33,734 nucleotides of DNA, taken from positions 1 to 33,734 of the forward strand of contig CAMJHQ010000035.1 of assembly GCA_946405625.1 (NCBI GenBank), given 5' to 3'. Position numbers and translations under genes: made by a program. How positions within the stretch are numbered: the stretch's first letter is position 1; the number at the start of each line of letters is the position of its first letter. Positions 15,591 through 23,249 of this stretch are shown here, piece after piece. The notes below the pieces were generated by a model that did not search any database, was not told the origin of the DNA, and was given only the letters and a program-made list of their open reading frames with translations. This DNA comes from an uncultured Lachnospiraceae bacterium (GTDB lineage: Bacteria; Bacillota; Clostridia; Lachnospirales; Lachnospiraceae).

Positions 15591-16487
15591 ATGACTAATA
15601 GTATTCAATGTGATGTATTGAGAACAAAGGAAACTTTGAAATTTATATTACGTGATCTGGATTGGAAAATGAATAACAAAGGAAAAATGAATGGTTTATC
15701 TACAGGATATACTGAATTGGATAGTATTCTTGGTGGTCTTCATGGTGGGAAACTATACTGCCTGGCGGCTCGTCCTGCGATGGGGAAAACTGCATTTGCG
15801 TTAAACATTTCTCTTCATTCTGCACTTAAATTGAAAAAAGAAACTTTGATTTTTTCTCTTGAAGAAAGTACTCAAATGATACTTGCCAGATTACTTTCGA
15901 TAGATACTATGATAGATTCTTGTGCATTTAAAACAGGAGAATTAACCGATTCTGATTTGGAGAAGGTGGAACATGCTGTTGGTACTATCAGTAGCGCACC
16001 GCTTGTAGTGGTTGATGATAGTTTTAACATAGACGATATAGAAGAAAAGAGTCAGGAGTATTTTAAATATAATAAAGAAGGGTTGATAGTAATAGATTAC
16101 CTTCAGCTTATTTCTGAAGGTAACAAGATTGGATCGGAAAATAGAAAACATATAGGATGTATAGTTCGTAGATTGAGTTTATTAGCTAAAAAGCTAAATA
16201 TTCCGATAATAGTTTTGTCACAAATTTCTCACGCTATGGAAAATCGTAAGAATAAACATCCATTACTATGTGATTTTAGAGAGCTGGATGTAGTTAAATT
16301 TTCAGATGTTGTTTTATTTATTTACAGAGAAGATTATTATAATCCGGATTCAGAGAAACTTGGAATAGCTGAAATAATAGTTGCGAAAAATAATGATGGG
16401 CCATGTGGACTTGTAGAACTTGCTTGGATAGGGAAATGTCAAAAATATGCAAATCTAGTATACAGGAGTCGAATAGAGAGAAAATGA
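15591..16487 (+). CDS. Minimal DnaB-like RecA-fold ATPase, no N-terminal domain
   Basis: 298 aa from ATG 15591, chosen because GGAGGAGG (15574-15581) is properly spaced for it; a typical DnaB is ~440 aa. Only a short N-terminal helix remains before the RecA-fold domain: linker-type 'GLSTGYTELDSILGGL', Walker A ARPAMGKTA (K66), E91 in SLEES, Walker B LIVIDYLQLI (D169), motif H4 'LSQISHAMENRKNKHP' and 'DVVLFIYREDYY'. Missing: the collar and primase-binding N-terminal domain; a shortened loop after 'CDFRE'; and the arginine-finger loop, where DnaB has KQRNGP and this has KNNDGP. ATP binding looks intact, but ring-helicase coupling does not. The stop overlaps the DnaA-like start (ATGA). Confidence 0.85.
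   Translation: MTNSIQCDVLRTKETLKFILRDLDWKMNNKGKMNGLSTGYTELDSILGGLHGGKLYCLAARPAMGKTAFALNISLHSALKLKKETLIFSLEESTQMILARLLSIDTMIDSCAFKTGELTDSDLEKVEHAVGTISSAPLVVVDDSFNIDDIEEKSQEYFKYNKEGLIVIDYLQLISEGNKIGSENRKHIGCIVRRLSLLAKKLNIPIIVLSQISHAMENRKNKHPLLCDFRELDVVKFSDVVLFIYREDYYNPDSEKLGIAEIIVAKNNDGPCGLVELAWIGKCQKYANLVYRSRIERK
16097..16123. repeat. Perfect 10-bp inverted repeat inside the DnaB-like gene
   Basis: TTACCTTCAG (16097-16106) and CTGAAGGTAA (16114-16123) flank a 7-nt loop at the Walker B codons. It could fold in mRNA or be a binding site. Confidence 0.75.
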
Positions 16488-17518
16488 ATAATCTAGATAC
16501 ACTAAATCCGTTATATACATTTGATAACTTTATAACCGGTGAGAATAATAAACAGGCTTACGAATATTGTGTTGCAGTAGCGGAACATCCTGGTCGGAAT
16601 GAATATAATCCAATATTTTTATACGGAGGAACCGGATTAGGAAAAACGCATCTTATGCAAGCAATCGCTCATCATATAAAGAAACATAATCCTGGAATGC
16701 CTTTTATATATATAACTTCAGAAATGTTTGTAAATCAGATGATAGATGCGATTAAAAATAATAAAGAACATGAATTTAAATCAAAATTCAAAAAAATTGA
16801 CCTGTTAATGATTGATGATATTCAGGATATAGTTGGAAGGCAAAGAACGCAGTATGAATTGTTACGTCTAGTAGATTATCTATATGACAATCAAATACAG
16901 ATGATATTTACTTCGGATAGACTTCCAAAAGAGTTCTTTATATTAGATGAATGTCTGAAATCGAGATTTATGTGGGGAATTCCGGTAAGAATTTCATTTC
17001 CGGATTATGATACTCGTTTGAGTATAATTCGAAAGAAAGCTGCGATAAAGGGGTTAGGTAATCTTCAAGATGATATTGTATCTTATTTGGCAGACAATTT
17101 TCCGTATGATATTAGATTGATAGAAGGCATGCTTAATAAAATAGAGTTTTATTGTGACGGAGAAAAGAATACGCTGACAATTGAACAAGTAAGAAGTCTT
17201 TTAGCAGACTTTGTTGTGGAACGACCAAGAATTACACTTGAAATGATAATGTGGGTAGTTTCGGAATACTATGATGTTTCAATTGAAGATATAAGGTCAA
17301 AAAAAAGAAAAGGAAATATAGATCAAGCACGATGCGTAATTATTTATCTTGGACATTTACTTACCAATAAAAGGATATTGGCGATAGGTTATTCCGTAGG
17401 TAGAAGAGATGAACAATTATTATGCAGGACAATTTCTATGCTTGATGAAAAGAGAAACAGTGATGTTAAGTTTAATAAACAACTTGAGGAGATTATTAGG
17501 ATTATCAAGGATAGATAG
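16484..17518 (+). CDS. DnaA-like protein with domains III and IV only
   Basis: 344 aa from ATG 16484 (AGGAG upstream; overlap with the DnaB-like stop). A usual DnaA is ~450 aa; here domains I-II are gone. AAA+ domain, residues about 8-220: Walker A GGTGLGKTH (48-56), Walker B LLMIDDIQD (107-115), sensor 1 TSDR (143-146), box VII 'LKSRFMWGIP' with R161, sensor 2 'DIRLIEGMLNKI' with R211. Domain IV, about 246-344: 'IRSKKRKGNIDQAR' aligns with the basic loop, but the signature that reads DnaA boxes (GRDHTTV) is GRRDEQLL (306-313). So nucleotide switch intact, DNA specificity altered. Domain I, where DnaB binds in E. coli, is absent, which fits a private DnaB-like partner. Could be called a DnaA/Hda relative, but Hda lacks domain IV. 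Confidence 0.88.
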   Translation: MNNLDTLNPLYTFDNFITGENNKQAYEYCVAVAEHPGRNEYNPIFLYGGTGLGKTHLMQAIAHHIKKHNPGMPFIYITSEMFVNQMIDAIKNNKEHEFKSKFKKIDLLMIDDIQDIVGRQRTQYELLRLVDYLYDNQIQMIFTSDRLPKEFFILDECLKSRFMWGIPVRISFPDYDTRLSIIRKKAAIKGLGNLQDDIVSYLADNFPYDIRLIEGMLNKIEFYCDGEKNTLTIEQVRSLLADFVVERPRITLEMIMWVVSEYYDVSIEDIRSKKRKGNIDQARCVIIYLGHLLTNKRILAIGYSVGRRDEQLLCRTISMLDEKRNSDVKFNKQLEEIIRIIKDR

Positions 17519-17548
17519 AATATATTAAAGATGACAGGAGGGAGTGGA

Positions 17549-18652
17549 ATGAATCAATATGGAGAAGCTTGGTTACTTGATAGATCTGGAAATTGCATTG
17601 AGGTGTATGCTCACCCATCAGAATCATTTGAGTTCGACAGTATCGTAGATATAGTTTCAAATTACAGTACCGGACCGGATAAATTCTATTGCAATGATTG
17701 GAAGGATACTAAATCGGAAGTTTCCAAAGAAGCAATACTTGATATATATAATCAAAACTGGTGTAGGGTAAGACTTTGGAAAGATAATAAACTGACATTC
17801 AGAAATGCTTCAACTGATTTTAATTGGCATGGAGCAATAGCTGATTTCTTACGCTCACATCCATATTTAAATACAGCGAAGATAACATTTTCTGATACAT
17901 CTGGAAAGGTTTATTTGAAAGATGTGTCATATAATAACTGCATTTCTTATTGTATGGAATTATTATCAAAGAAGTTTTTGGTTTGTTGTTATTTTGGACA
18001 ATCAGAGGATTTGATAAAAGCAGCAATTGATCGCGCTTATGTTGACATGGCTTCGCATACATTACAATACAATGGATTTAAGGATGATAAGGATGGGATT
18101 AAAGAAAAATGGTGCTGTAGATACAATGCATCTTGCGTGATAGGTGATGGTTTGAGAAATTATCCTTTGAATAATGACACCTTTGATAGCTGGCATAAAT
18201 ATATTATAGATAAAATGAAAAATGTTTACGGGAATCATAATTTGACAGAAGGACAAGCGCAAAAATGGCTTAATATGACAATTAAATATATTTTAGTTTT
18301 TTGTCATTTGTTTGGAAATGATTATGGAAGACTTGACGAAATAAATGTATTCCTGAATGATACCTCAGTTGATGATTATATATGTCCGATCGATTCATAT
18401 GTATTAAAAGGTGCAAATATAGATGATGTTGCTTGGAGTAAACTGGATTCAGGTAATTACGATAAAACATATAATGAAATAAAACAAAAAATTGGATGTC
18501 AGAATAGTTTCCTTTGGGAATTGGAAAACTGGGAAGAATTTGCGAAAAGGATTCAACCGGAAAAGAATAGTTATGCGGAATATTGTGATATTCGAGATAC
18601 ACTCGACAATGTTGTTGAAGAAATTGATAAATCAACTTCAGAGTATTGGTAA
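17549..18652 (+). CDS. Unknown 367-aa protein downstream of the DnaA-like gene
   Basis: Start at 17549 chosen over 17531 since CAGGAGGGA (17534-17542) fits it. Residues about 1-120 form a beta-rich domain with 'EAWLLDRSGNCIEVYAHP' and 'NQNWCRVRLWKDNKLTF', then a helical stretch 'GAIADFLRSHPYL'. The second half is helical with 'LTEGQAQKWLNMTIKYILVF' (about 230-249), a phrase I have seen in several uncharacterised bacterial proteins. No nuclease, ATPase or HTH motif is evident. It lies 30 nt after the DnaA-like stop on the same strand, so co-transcription is likely and it is a prime candidate partner. Confidence 0.72.
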   Translation: MNQYGEAWLLDRSGNCIEVYAHPSESFEFDSIVDIVSNYSTGPDKFYCNDWKDTKSEVSKEAILDIYNQNWCRVRLWKDNKLTFRNASTDFNWHGAIADFLRSHPYLNTAKITFSDTSGKVYLKDVSYNNCISYCMELLSKKFLVCCYFGQSEDLIKAAIDRAYVDMASHTLQYNGFKDDKDGIKEKWCCRYNASCVIGDGLRNYPLNNDTFDSWHKYIIDKMKNVYGNHNLTEGQAQKWLNMTIKYILVFCHLFGNDYGRLDEINVFLNDTSVDDYICPIDSYVLKGANIDDVAWSKLDSGNYDKTYNEIKQKIGCQNSFLWELENWEEFAKRIQPEKNSYAEYCDIRDTLDNVVEEIDKSTSEYW

Positions 18653-18698
18653 AAATATCTTTCATATTTTTGATAATTTTATTGCGGAGAAATAGGTT

Positions 18699-19016
18699 AT
18701 GTCTAAGGTTAAAGGTGAATTATATGATATTAATAAACGTAAACTGATGCATTGCCTCCGCCGAAAAGAAACATATAAGAAAAAAAGAAGACGCATTACC
18801 AAGTTTAGGAACTGTGAGTATCGTTTCTGCAGGGGATATTATTTAAAATATGATTATGATCGTGATATATATACAGAGAGATTGCATCGATTTAATACTA
18901 ATATCAAGAGATTTCGAAAGTTTGCGAAAAGAAAAGTAAGATATTCTTCAGTTGATGAACTATATCAAAGAAATGCGTATAAAAAATTATATGATATAGA
19001 TTGGACATACGGCTGA
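18699..19016 (+). CDS. Very basic 105-aa protein, unknown
   Basis: About one third of residues are Lys or Arg, with clusters RRKETYKKKRRRITKFR (about 22-38) and 'RFNTNIKRFRKFAKRKVR' (about 68-86), alternating with Tyr. No hydrophobic segment. The charge pattern suggests RNA, DNA or acidic-protein binding; ribosomal-protein-like behaviour cannot be excluded. It follows the 367-aa gene by 46 nt with a modest ribosome site (GGAGAAATAGG). Since the flanking products are acidic, it may bind them rather than nucleic acid. Confidence 0.6.
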   Translation: MSKVKGELYDINKRKLMHCLRRKETYKKKRRRITKFRNCEYRFCRGYYLKYDYDRDIYTERLHRFNTNIKRFRKFAKRKVRYSSVDELYQRNAYKKLYDIDWTYG

Positions 19017-19073
19017 TTTGATTATCATCATAATTTATCGTGGGGACGAGATAATTACAATATGGAGATATGT

Positions 19074-20174
19074 ATGAATACTATTTGTAATGAAGATATA
19101 TTTTTAAGCGATAAATATCGCAAGTTAATATTGAATGAATGTGGTTTGGCTGATGATATGGTAGAACACTTGATTTCACATGAATTCGTAGATGAAATAA
19201 ATACTTTATGTCAAGCTCCGATTTCACTTGAAAAGAAAGAAAACTTATTGAAATTGATTTTAGAAAAAAGGAATTATAAAGATGATATTATAAATGAAGA
19301 TATAGAAAGAAAATTCATAGATTCTATATGGTTCGATGTTGAGAATGCCAGATCAGATATAAAAGATGCGGTTTCTATTCTGCAATCATTGGATATTTCT
19401 CCTACATGTGGAGCTATAATATACTTATATAAAGAGAGGTACAATGAATATACGTTTCAAGAAGAAACATCAGGAATAGGCATTTTTAATTCCGTTAAAA
19501 ACGTCATGGAATATATAAAAAATGAAAGGAAAGATGATTCGGATAAATATTATTATAGACTTGAAGTTTGGGAGCCGAAAGAATTTGAAAGTCATGATTT
19601 TCAAATGATTCAAAAGTACGAGTATTATACTTATGGCGAAAACATCTGCTGGTTTAACAAAATAAAACAAGTTAAGAAGCAAAACGGCAATATTATAAAT
19701 GTAGCAGAAAGTGATGAATATACCGGTAATGGTTTAGAACTGGATTTCTCTACTCCGTATAAGAGCGGAGATATAGTCAATATTGATTGTACGCCTTTTG
19801 GTCCGGCATTTCATGCAATGATTTTGGAGATGCCAAATGGTTTTGGCAATCCATATATTGTTTTTAGAATACCTCATACAGAAGAGTGGAGACTTGCTGA
19901 ATTAAGGTACAAAAGATTTTATAAATCAGTCTATCCTGATTTATCATACTATCCGATGCTGTCACCTTTATACAGATTGAAGCTTGTAAATTATAATGAA
20001 ATGAAGGATGAAGATGATGAATTGCTACAACTAATCAAATTTGTTAAAGATGATAAATCAATAAATGCCAGAATATGGAATGACTGGCCGAATTTGGAAG
20101 AATGGAAAAGCTACCATAAAGATATTAGCTTTAATGAAGTAAAAGAATTATTTAAAAAGTTTCTGGATAGATGA
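19074..20174 (+). CDS. Unknown 366-aa protein sharing a domain with the 13811 gene
   Basis: Start 19074 preferred because GGAG (19064-19067) is well placed; an in-frame ATG at 19062 is possible. N-terminal ~100 residues are helical. Residues about 130-260 match the arrangement of the reverse-strand 504-aa protein: 'IFNSVKNVMEYIKNER', 'YYYRLEVWEP', then 'LDFSTPYKSGDIVNI' and a Pro-rich 'CTPFGPAFHAMIL'. The S/P-TP-(F/Y)-K-x-GDI element is the clearest shared motif. The C-terminus 'ARIWNDWPNLEEWKSYHKDI' is Trp-rich. Function unknown. A terminator follows, so this gene ends the forward unit that begins with the DnaB-like gene. Confidence 0.7.
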   Translation: MNTICNEDIFLSDKYRKLILNECGLADDMVEHLISHEFVDEINTLCQAPISLEKKENLLKLILEKRNYKDDIINEDIERKFIDSIWFDVENARSDIKDAVSILQSLDISPTCGAIIYLYKERYNEYTFQEETSGIGIFNSVKNVMEYIKNERKDDSDKYYYRLEVWEPKEFESHDFQMIQKYEYYTYGENICWFNKIKQVKKQNGNIINVAESDEYTGNGLELDFSTPYKSGDIVNIDCTPFGPAFHAMILEMPNGFGNPYIVFRIPHTEEWRLAELRYKRFYKSVYPDLSYYPMLSPLYRLKLVNYNEMKDEDDELLQLIKFVKDDKSINARIWNDWPNLEEWKSYHKDISFNEVKELFKKFLDR

Positions 20175-20195
20175 AGAGGATAAAATTCTTGATAA

Positions 20196-20230
20196 GGAGA
20201 AGCAATTTAATTGCTTCTTCTTATTTTTAT
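20196..20230 (+). terminator. Rho-independent terminator
   Basis: AGAAGCAA (199-206 of 20 kb) pairs with TTGCTTCT (20212-20219) and is followed by TCTTATTTTTAT. It closes the unit 15591-20174. Confidence 0.75.
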
Positions 20231-20327
20231 GGGACAAAAAGCGGACATTGCCCGGCATATAATAATCATAAAGTATGAATGCAATGAAATAATCTACGTT
20301 TTGTGAGTTGCATGAGAGGAATAGAGA

Positions 20328-21374
20328 ATGGCATTAATAGATAAAACATTGTATACAACATTGAAAAAATGGTGTGATCATCATGAAGCTGTCAGACCTA
20401 AAAATCAAAATATTATATTTGTAAACAGCCATGATCGAGAGCTTACAAATACAACAATTAGAAAATCAATGTTTGAATTAATGAAGGAAGACATTTATGG
20501 TGAGGTGTTTATTTCGATATATTCGGCTGATAATTTTTATAAGAATATGCATAAATACTTTTCTCATATTTCTGAACTATATATGAATCCGCCAAATGAC
20601 GGAGATTCTGTGATAGACATTATAAATAATTTACCACCTACCTGTGGATGGATAGTACTTGTCATAGAAGATATTGAAGCATTCTCTGGAGATTCTGGGG
20701 ACTTAAATGAAATGTATGAGGCGATTATAGCATTTGCTTCAAAAAAATCAGATATCATTTTTGTTGGAAAAGAAGATAATAAACAATTCTTTTCCGGATG
20801 TGAAATCGGACTATATAATCAGGAAGAATCTCCGAATAAAGAGAGTGTAATTTATGAAATAAAACAGAAAAAATGTGATGAACTAAATTTTTATTGGAAT
20901 CTTTTATATAAGCAGCTTGAAAACAACTATTTCGATTATTCGGGATTTAAGAATCTGTATAAAGAAACATTGGAGTATATCATTCCGCGAGTGACAAAAC
21001 AGAAGGTTTATCGTAGAGATATTACGCTTATAGAAAATATAGGTGCTATGCGTAATAAAAAACCTAAGGATATTGATGGGTGTAAGCCATGGGAGTTTGA
21101 TGCGGCCCGTCAATTTGCTAACGGACTACATCATTGTATAGAGTATAAAAGTGGTGATAAGGATGATATATCTGCAGAAAGGATAGGAATCGATGTAGTA
21201 GAAGAACATCGGAGAGAATATCATGGCTCGCCTTATATTAGTGAAGCATCTCATTATACTATAGAATTATCTATTGATACTGTATGTGCTGAAATGGATT
21301 TTTTTGCTGAAAGTATATTTAATCTTGCTTATGAAGGAAGAGAAATATACGAGGCATTGAAGAGAGTGAGGTAA
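20328..21374 (+). CDS. Unknown protein with a degenerate DnaA/AAA-like N-terminal half
   Basis: 348 aa. Residues about 25-160 follow the strand order of the DnaA ATPase domain: 'NIIFVNSHDRELTNTTIRKSMFELM' at the place of the P-loop but without GxxxxGK(T/S), 'EVFISIYSADNFYKNMHKYF' like DnaA 'FIYITSEMFVNQM', 'WIVLVIEDIEAFSG' like Walker B, and 'DIIFVGKED' at the sensor 1 position. Residues about 170-348 are a helical domain with 'RQFANGLHHCIEYKSGDKDD' and no recognised fold. So it may be an inactive paralogue of an initiator-type ATPase; this is inference. It follows the terminator at 20196 and has its own ribosome site (GAGAGGAA). Confidence 0.65.
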   Translation: MALIDKTLYTTLKKWCDHHEAVRPKNQNIIFVNSHDRELTNTTIRKSMFELMKEDIYGEVFISIYSADNFYKNMHKYFSHISELYMNPPNDGDSVIDIINNLPPTCGWIVLVIEDIEAFSGDSGDLNEMYEAIIAFASKKSDIIFVGKEDNKQFFSGCEIGLYNQEESPNKESVIYEIKQKKCDELNFYWNLLYKQLENNYFDYSGFKNLYKETLEYIIPRVTKQKVYRRDITLIENIGAMRNKKPKDIDGCKPWEFDAARQFANGLHHCIEYKSGDKDDISAERIGIDVVEEHRREYHGSPYISEASHYTIELSIDTVCAEMDFFAESIFNLAYEGREIYEALKRVR

Positions 21375-21381
21375 TACCTAT

Positions 21382-21474
21382 ATGAAGTTTTTTATAAGCG
21401 GCACAAAGTTTGTAACTAAATCTACAGATAAGAAGTTACTTCCTAAGCCTGTAATTGAAAAGATAGATGCGTGA
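21382..21474 (+). CDS. 30-residue peptide, possible truncated gene
   Basis: ATG at 21382 opens 30 codons (MKFFISGTKFVTKSTDKKLL, then PKPVIEKIDA) to TGA at 21472. It looks like the folded start of a longer protein cut off early. No clear ribosome site. The next gene starts 33 nt downstream. Confidence 0.3.
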   Translation: MKFFISGTKFVTKSTDKKLLPKPVIEKIDA

Positions 21475-21506
21475 TAATTTCTTTGATTTATGGTGGTGAA
21501 ATAGAT

Positions 21507-21920
21507 ATGTTTAAAGGAATCTTTTGGTGCTATGTTATCTGTTTTGATTTTGATATGTATACTCATAATCTGATAACCGTGAAAGTGCATTGTGATGGAG
21601 ATGGAAATCCTTTGGAGAAAGCCGATTTCAGCAGTAAATCAGGAGATAATTTTGTTCATAAAATTGAATGGGATAAGATATCAGAAAATAATAGAAATAA
21701 TCATCCATATAATTACTACCCAAGAGGAAGAGTTGAAATAAATAAAGGAAAGATAAAGATATATGCAAATCCCGTAATAATATGTGACGAAGAAGCCAAA
21801 GGAATGATTGTAAAAACGTTTGAATTGAAGGAACGGGAAAAAGAGATAAAGTGGATTGCAGACAATTCAAAGCATTATCAATATGATATAGACGCTATGA
21901 GTTTAATTAAAGAGGAATAA
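21507..21920 (+). CDS. Small conserved-looking protein (KGIFW type), unknown
   Basis: 137 aa from the ATG at 21507, chosen because GGTGGTGA lies 7 nt upstream; the frame remains open back to a GTG at 21471. It begins 'MFKGIFWCYV' and contains 'HNLITVKVHCDGDGNPLEKADFSSKSGDNFVHKIEW' (split here by context: strand, turn, FSSKSG) and 'YNYYPRGRVEINKGKIKIYANP'. I believe these phrases occur in a widespread uncharacterised family of small proteins in gut Firmicutes, but I cannot name it. It is soluble and beta-rich. Its stop is 3 nt before the RtcB start and its last codons carry that gene's ribosome site. Confidence 0.72.
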   Translation: MFKGIFWCYVICFDFDMYTHNLITVKVHCDGDGNPLEKADFSSKSGDNFVHKIEWDKISENNRNNHPYNYYPRGRVEINKGKIKIYANPVIICDEEAKGMIVKTFELKEREKEIKWIADNSKHYQYDIDAMSLIKEE

Positions 21921-21923
21921 CGT

Positions 21924-23135
21924 ATGGATAGATTTGAAATTAAAGGAAAAGTGAATACGGCTGTCTGCTATGCAAGGGTAGTTGAAAATGATGCAATCGA
22001 ACAGATCAGACGCATGTGTGACTACCCTATGTCTGAAGGGGCGAAGATTAGAATAATGCCCGACGTACATTATGGAAAGGGATGCACCATAGGGACAACG
22101 ATGACTATTACGGATAAGGTAGTTCCTAATATAGTAGGCGTGGATATAGGCTGCGGTATGTATACTGTGAATCTCGGAAAAGGTGATATTGATCTGGAGA
22201 AGGTTGATGAAGCAGCACATTTTATCCCAGCTGGAAGAAATTATTGGGATGGGATAAAAGAAAAGTTTAATATATCCGAACTGAAATGTTACAGGGATTT
22301 GAAGGAAACAAAGCGAATCGAAAAGTCTATGGGAACATTAGGCGGAGGTAATCATTTTATTGAAATTGATAAAGCTCAGGACGGGACGAACTATCTGGTG
22401 ATTCATTCAGGGTCAAGAAATCTGGGCAAGCAGGTTGCTGAATTATATCAAAGGCTTGCGATTAATCTAAACGTTGGGTTTGGAGACTATCTGGATAAAA
22501 AAGAAGAAATTATAAGAACGTATAAAGAACAGGGCAGAAAGGATGAAATAAAGCAAGCTATAGCAGAGCTTCATTTTCATAGACAAAAGGAAAATGATAT
22601 TCCGGATGACCTCTGCTTCCTGTCAGGAAAGTACATGGAAGACTATATACATGATATTAAGAAATGCCAGGCATTTGCGAGAAGGAACAGAGAGAAAATG
22701 GCAGAAATAATACTTGAGAGAACCGGACTTATCGGTGGTGACAGCTTTCATACAGTACATAATTATATTGATACCGAAGAGATGATACTTAGAAAAGGTG
22801 CTATAGCTGCGCATGCGGGAGAGAAGGTTTTGATTCCGATAAATATGAAGGATGGAAGTATTCTTGCTATGGGTAAAGGAAATCCTGAGTGGAACTATTC
22901 TGCACCGCATGGAGCCGGAAGGGTTATGTCCAGAAAGGATGCAAAGAATAACCTGGCGCTTGAGGATTTTCATGAAGCAATGCAAGGAATTTATACAACG
23001 TCTGTAAGCAGATCTACATTGGACGAAGCACCAATGGCTTATAAATCACTGGATGCTATTATTGATGTAATAAGGGAGTCAGTAGATATAATCGAAGTTT
23101 TAAAACCGATTTATAACTTCAAAGCAAGTGAATAG
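21924..23135 (+). CDS. rtcB: RtcB-family RNA ligase
   Basis: 403 aa, matching the shorter RtcB group rather than the ~480-aa archaeal form. Motifs: 'MPDVHYGKGCTIGTTM', 'VGVDIGCGM' with metal ligands D74 and C77, 'GTLGGGNHFIEI' with N143 and H144, 'IHSGSRNLGKQV' with H161, 'VHNYID', and 'APHGAGRVMSR' with H329 as the guanylated histidine. RtcB joins 3'-phosphate or 2',3'-cyclic phosphate ends to 5'-OH using GTP and manganese, repairing cleaved tRNA or rRNA. No RtcA or RtcR is nearby, so regulation is not of the E. coli kind. Co-translation with the KGIFW gene is likely (3-nt gap). Confidence 0.93.
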   Translation: MDRFEIKGKVNTAVCYARVVENDAIEQIRRMCDYPMSEGAKIRIMPDVHYGKGCTIGTTMTITDKVVPNIVGVDIGCGMYTVNLGKGDIDLEKVDEAAHFIPAGRNYWDGIKEKFNISELKCYRDLKETKRIEKSMGTLGGGNHFIEIDKAQDGTNYLVIHSGSRNLGKQVAELYQRLAINLNVGFGDYLDKKEEIIRTYKEQGRKDEIKQAIAELHFHRQKENDIPDDLCFLSGKYMEDYIHDIKKCQAFARRNREKMAEIILERTGLIGGDSFHTVHNYIDTEEMILRKGAIAAHAGEKVLIPINMKDGSILAMGKGNPEWNYSAPHGAGRVMSRKDAKNNLALEDFHEAMQGIYTTSVSRSTLDEAPMAYKSLDAIIDVIRESVDIIEVLKPIYNFKASE

Positions 23136-23249
23136 AGATGGCAACGGGGGCATGTGATAATTATGTCTCATATAGACGTATATAGTAATAGATGTAAGTA
23201 AAAACAGTTAACTTTGGTATTTAGTTAAGTAGTAGGAAGGAGAACGCTT

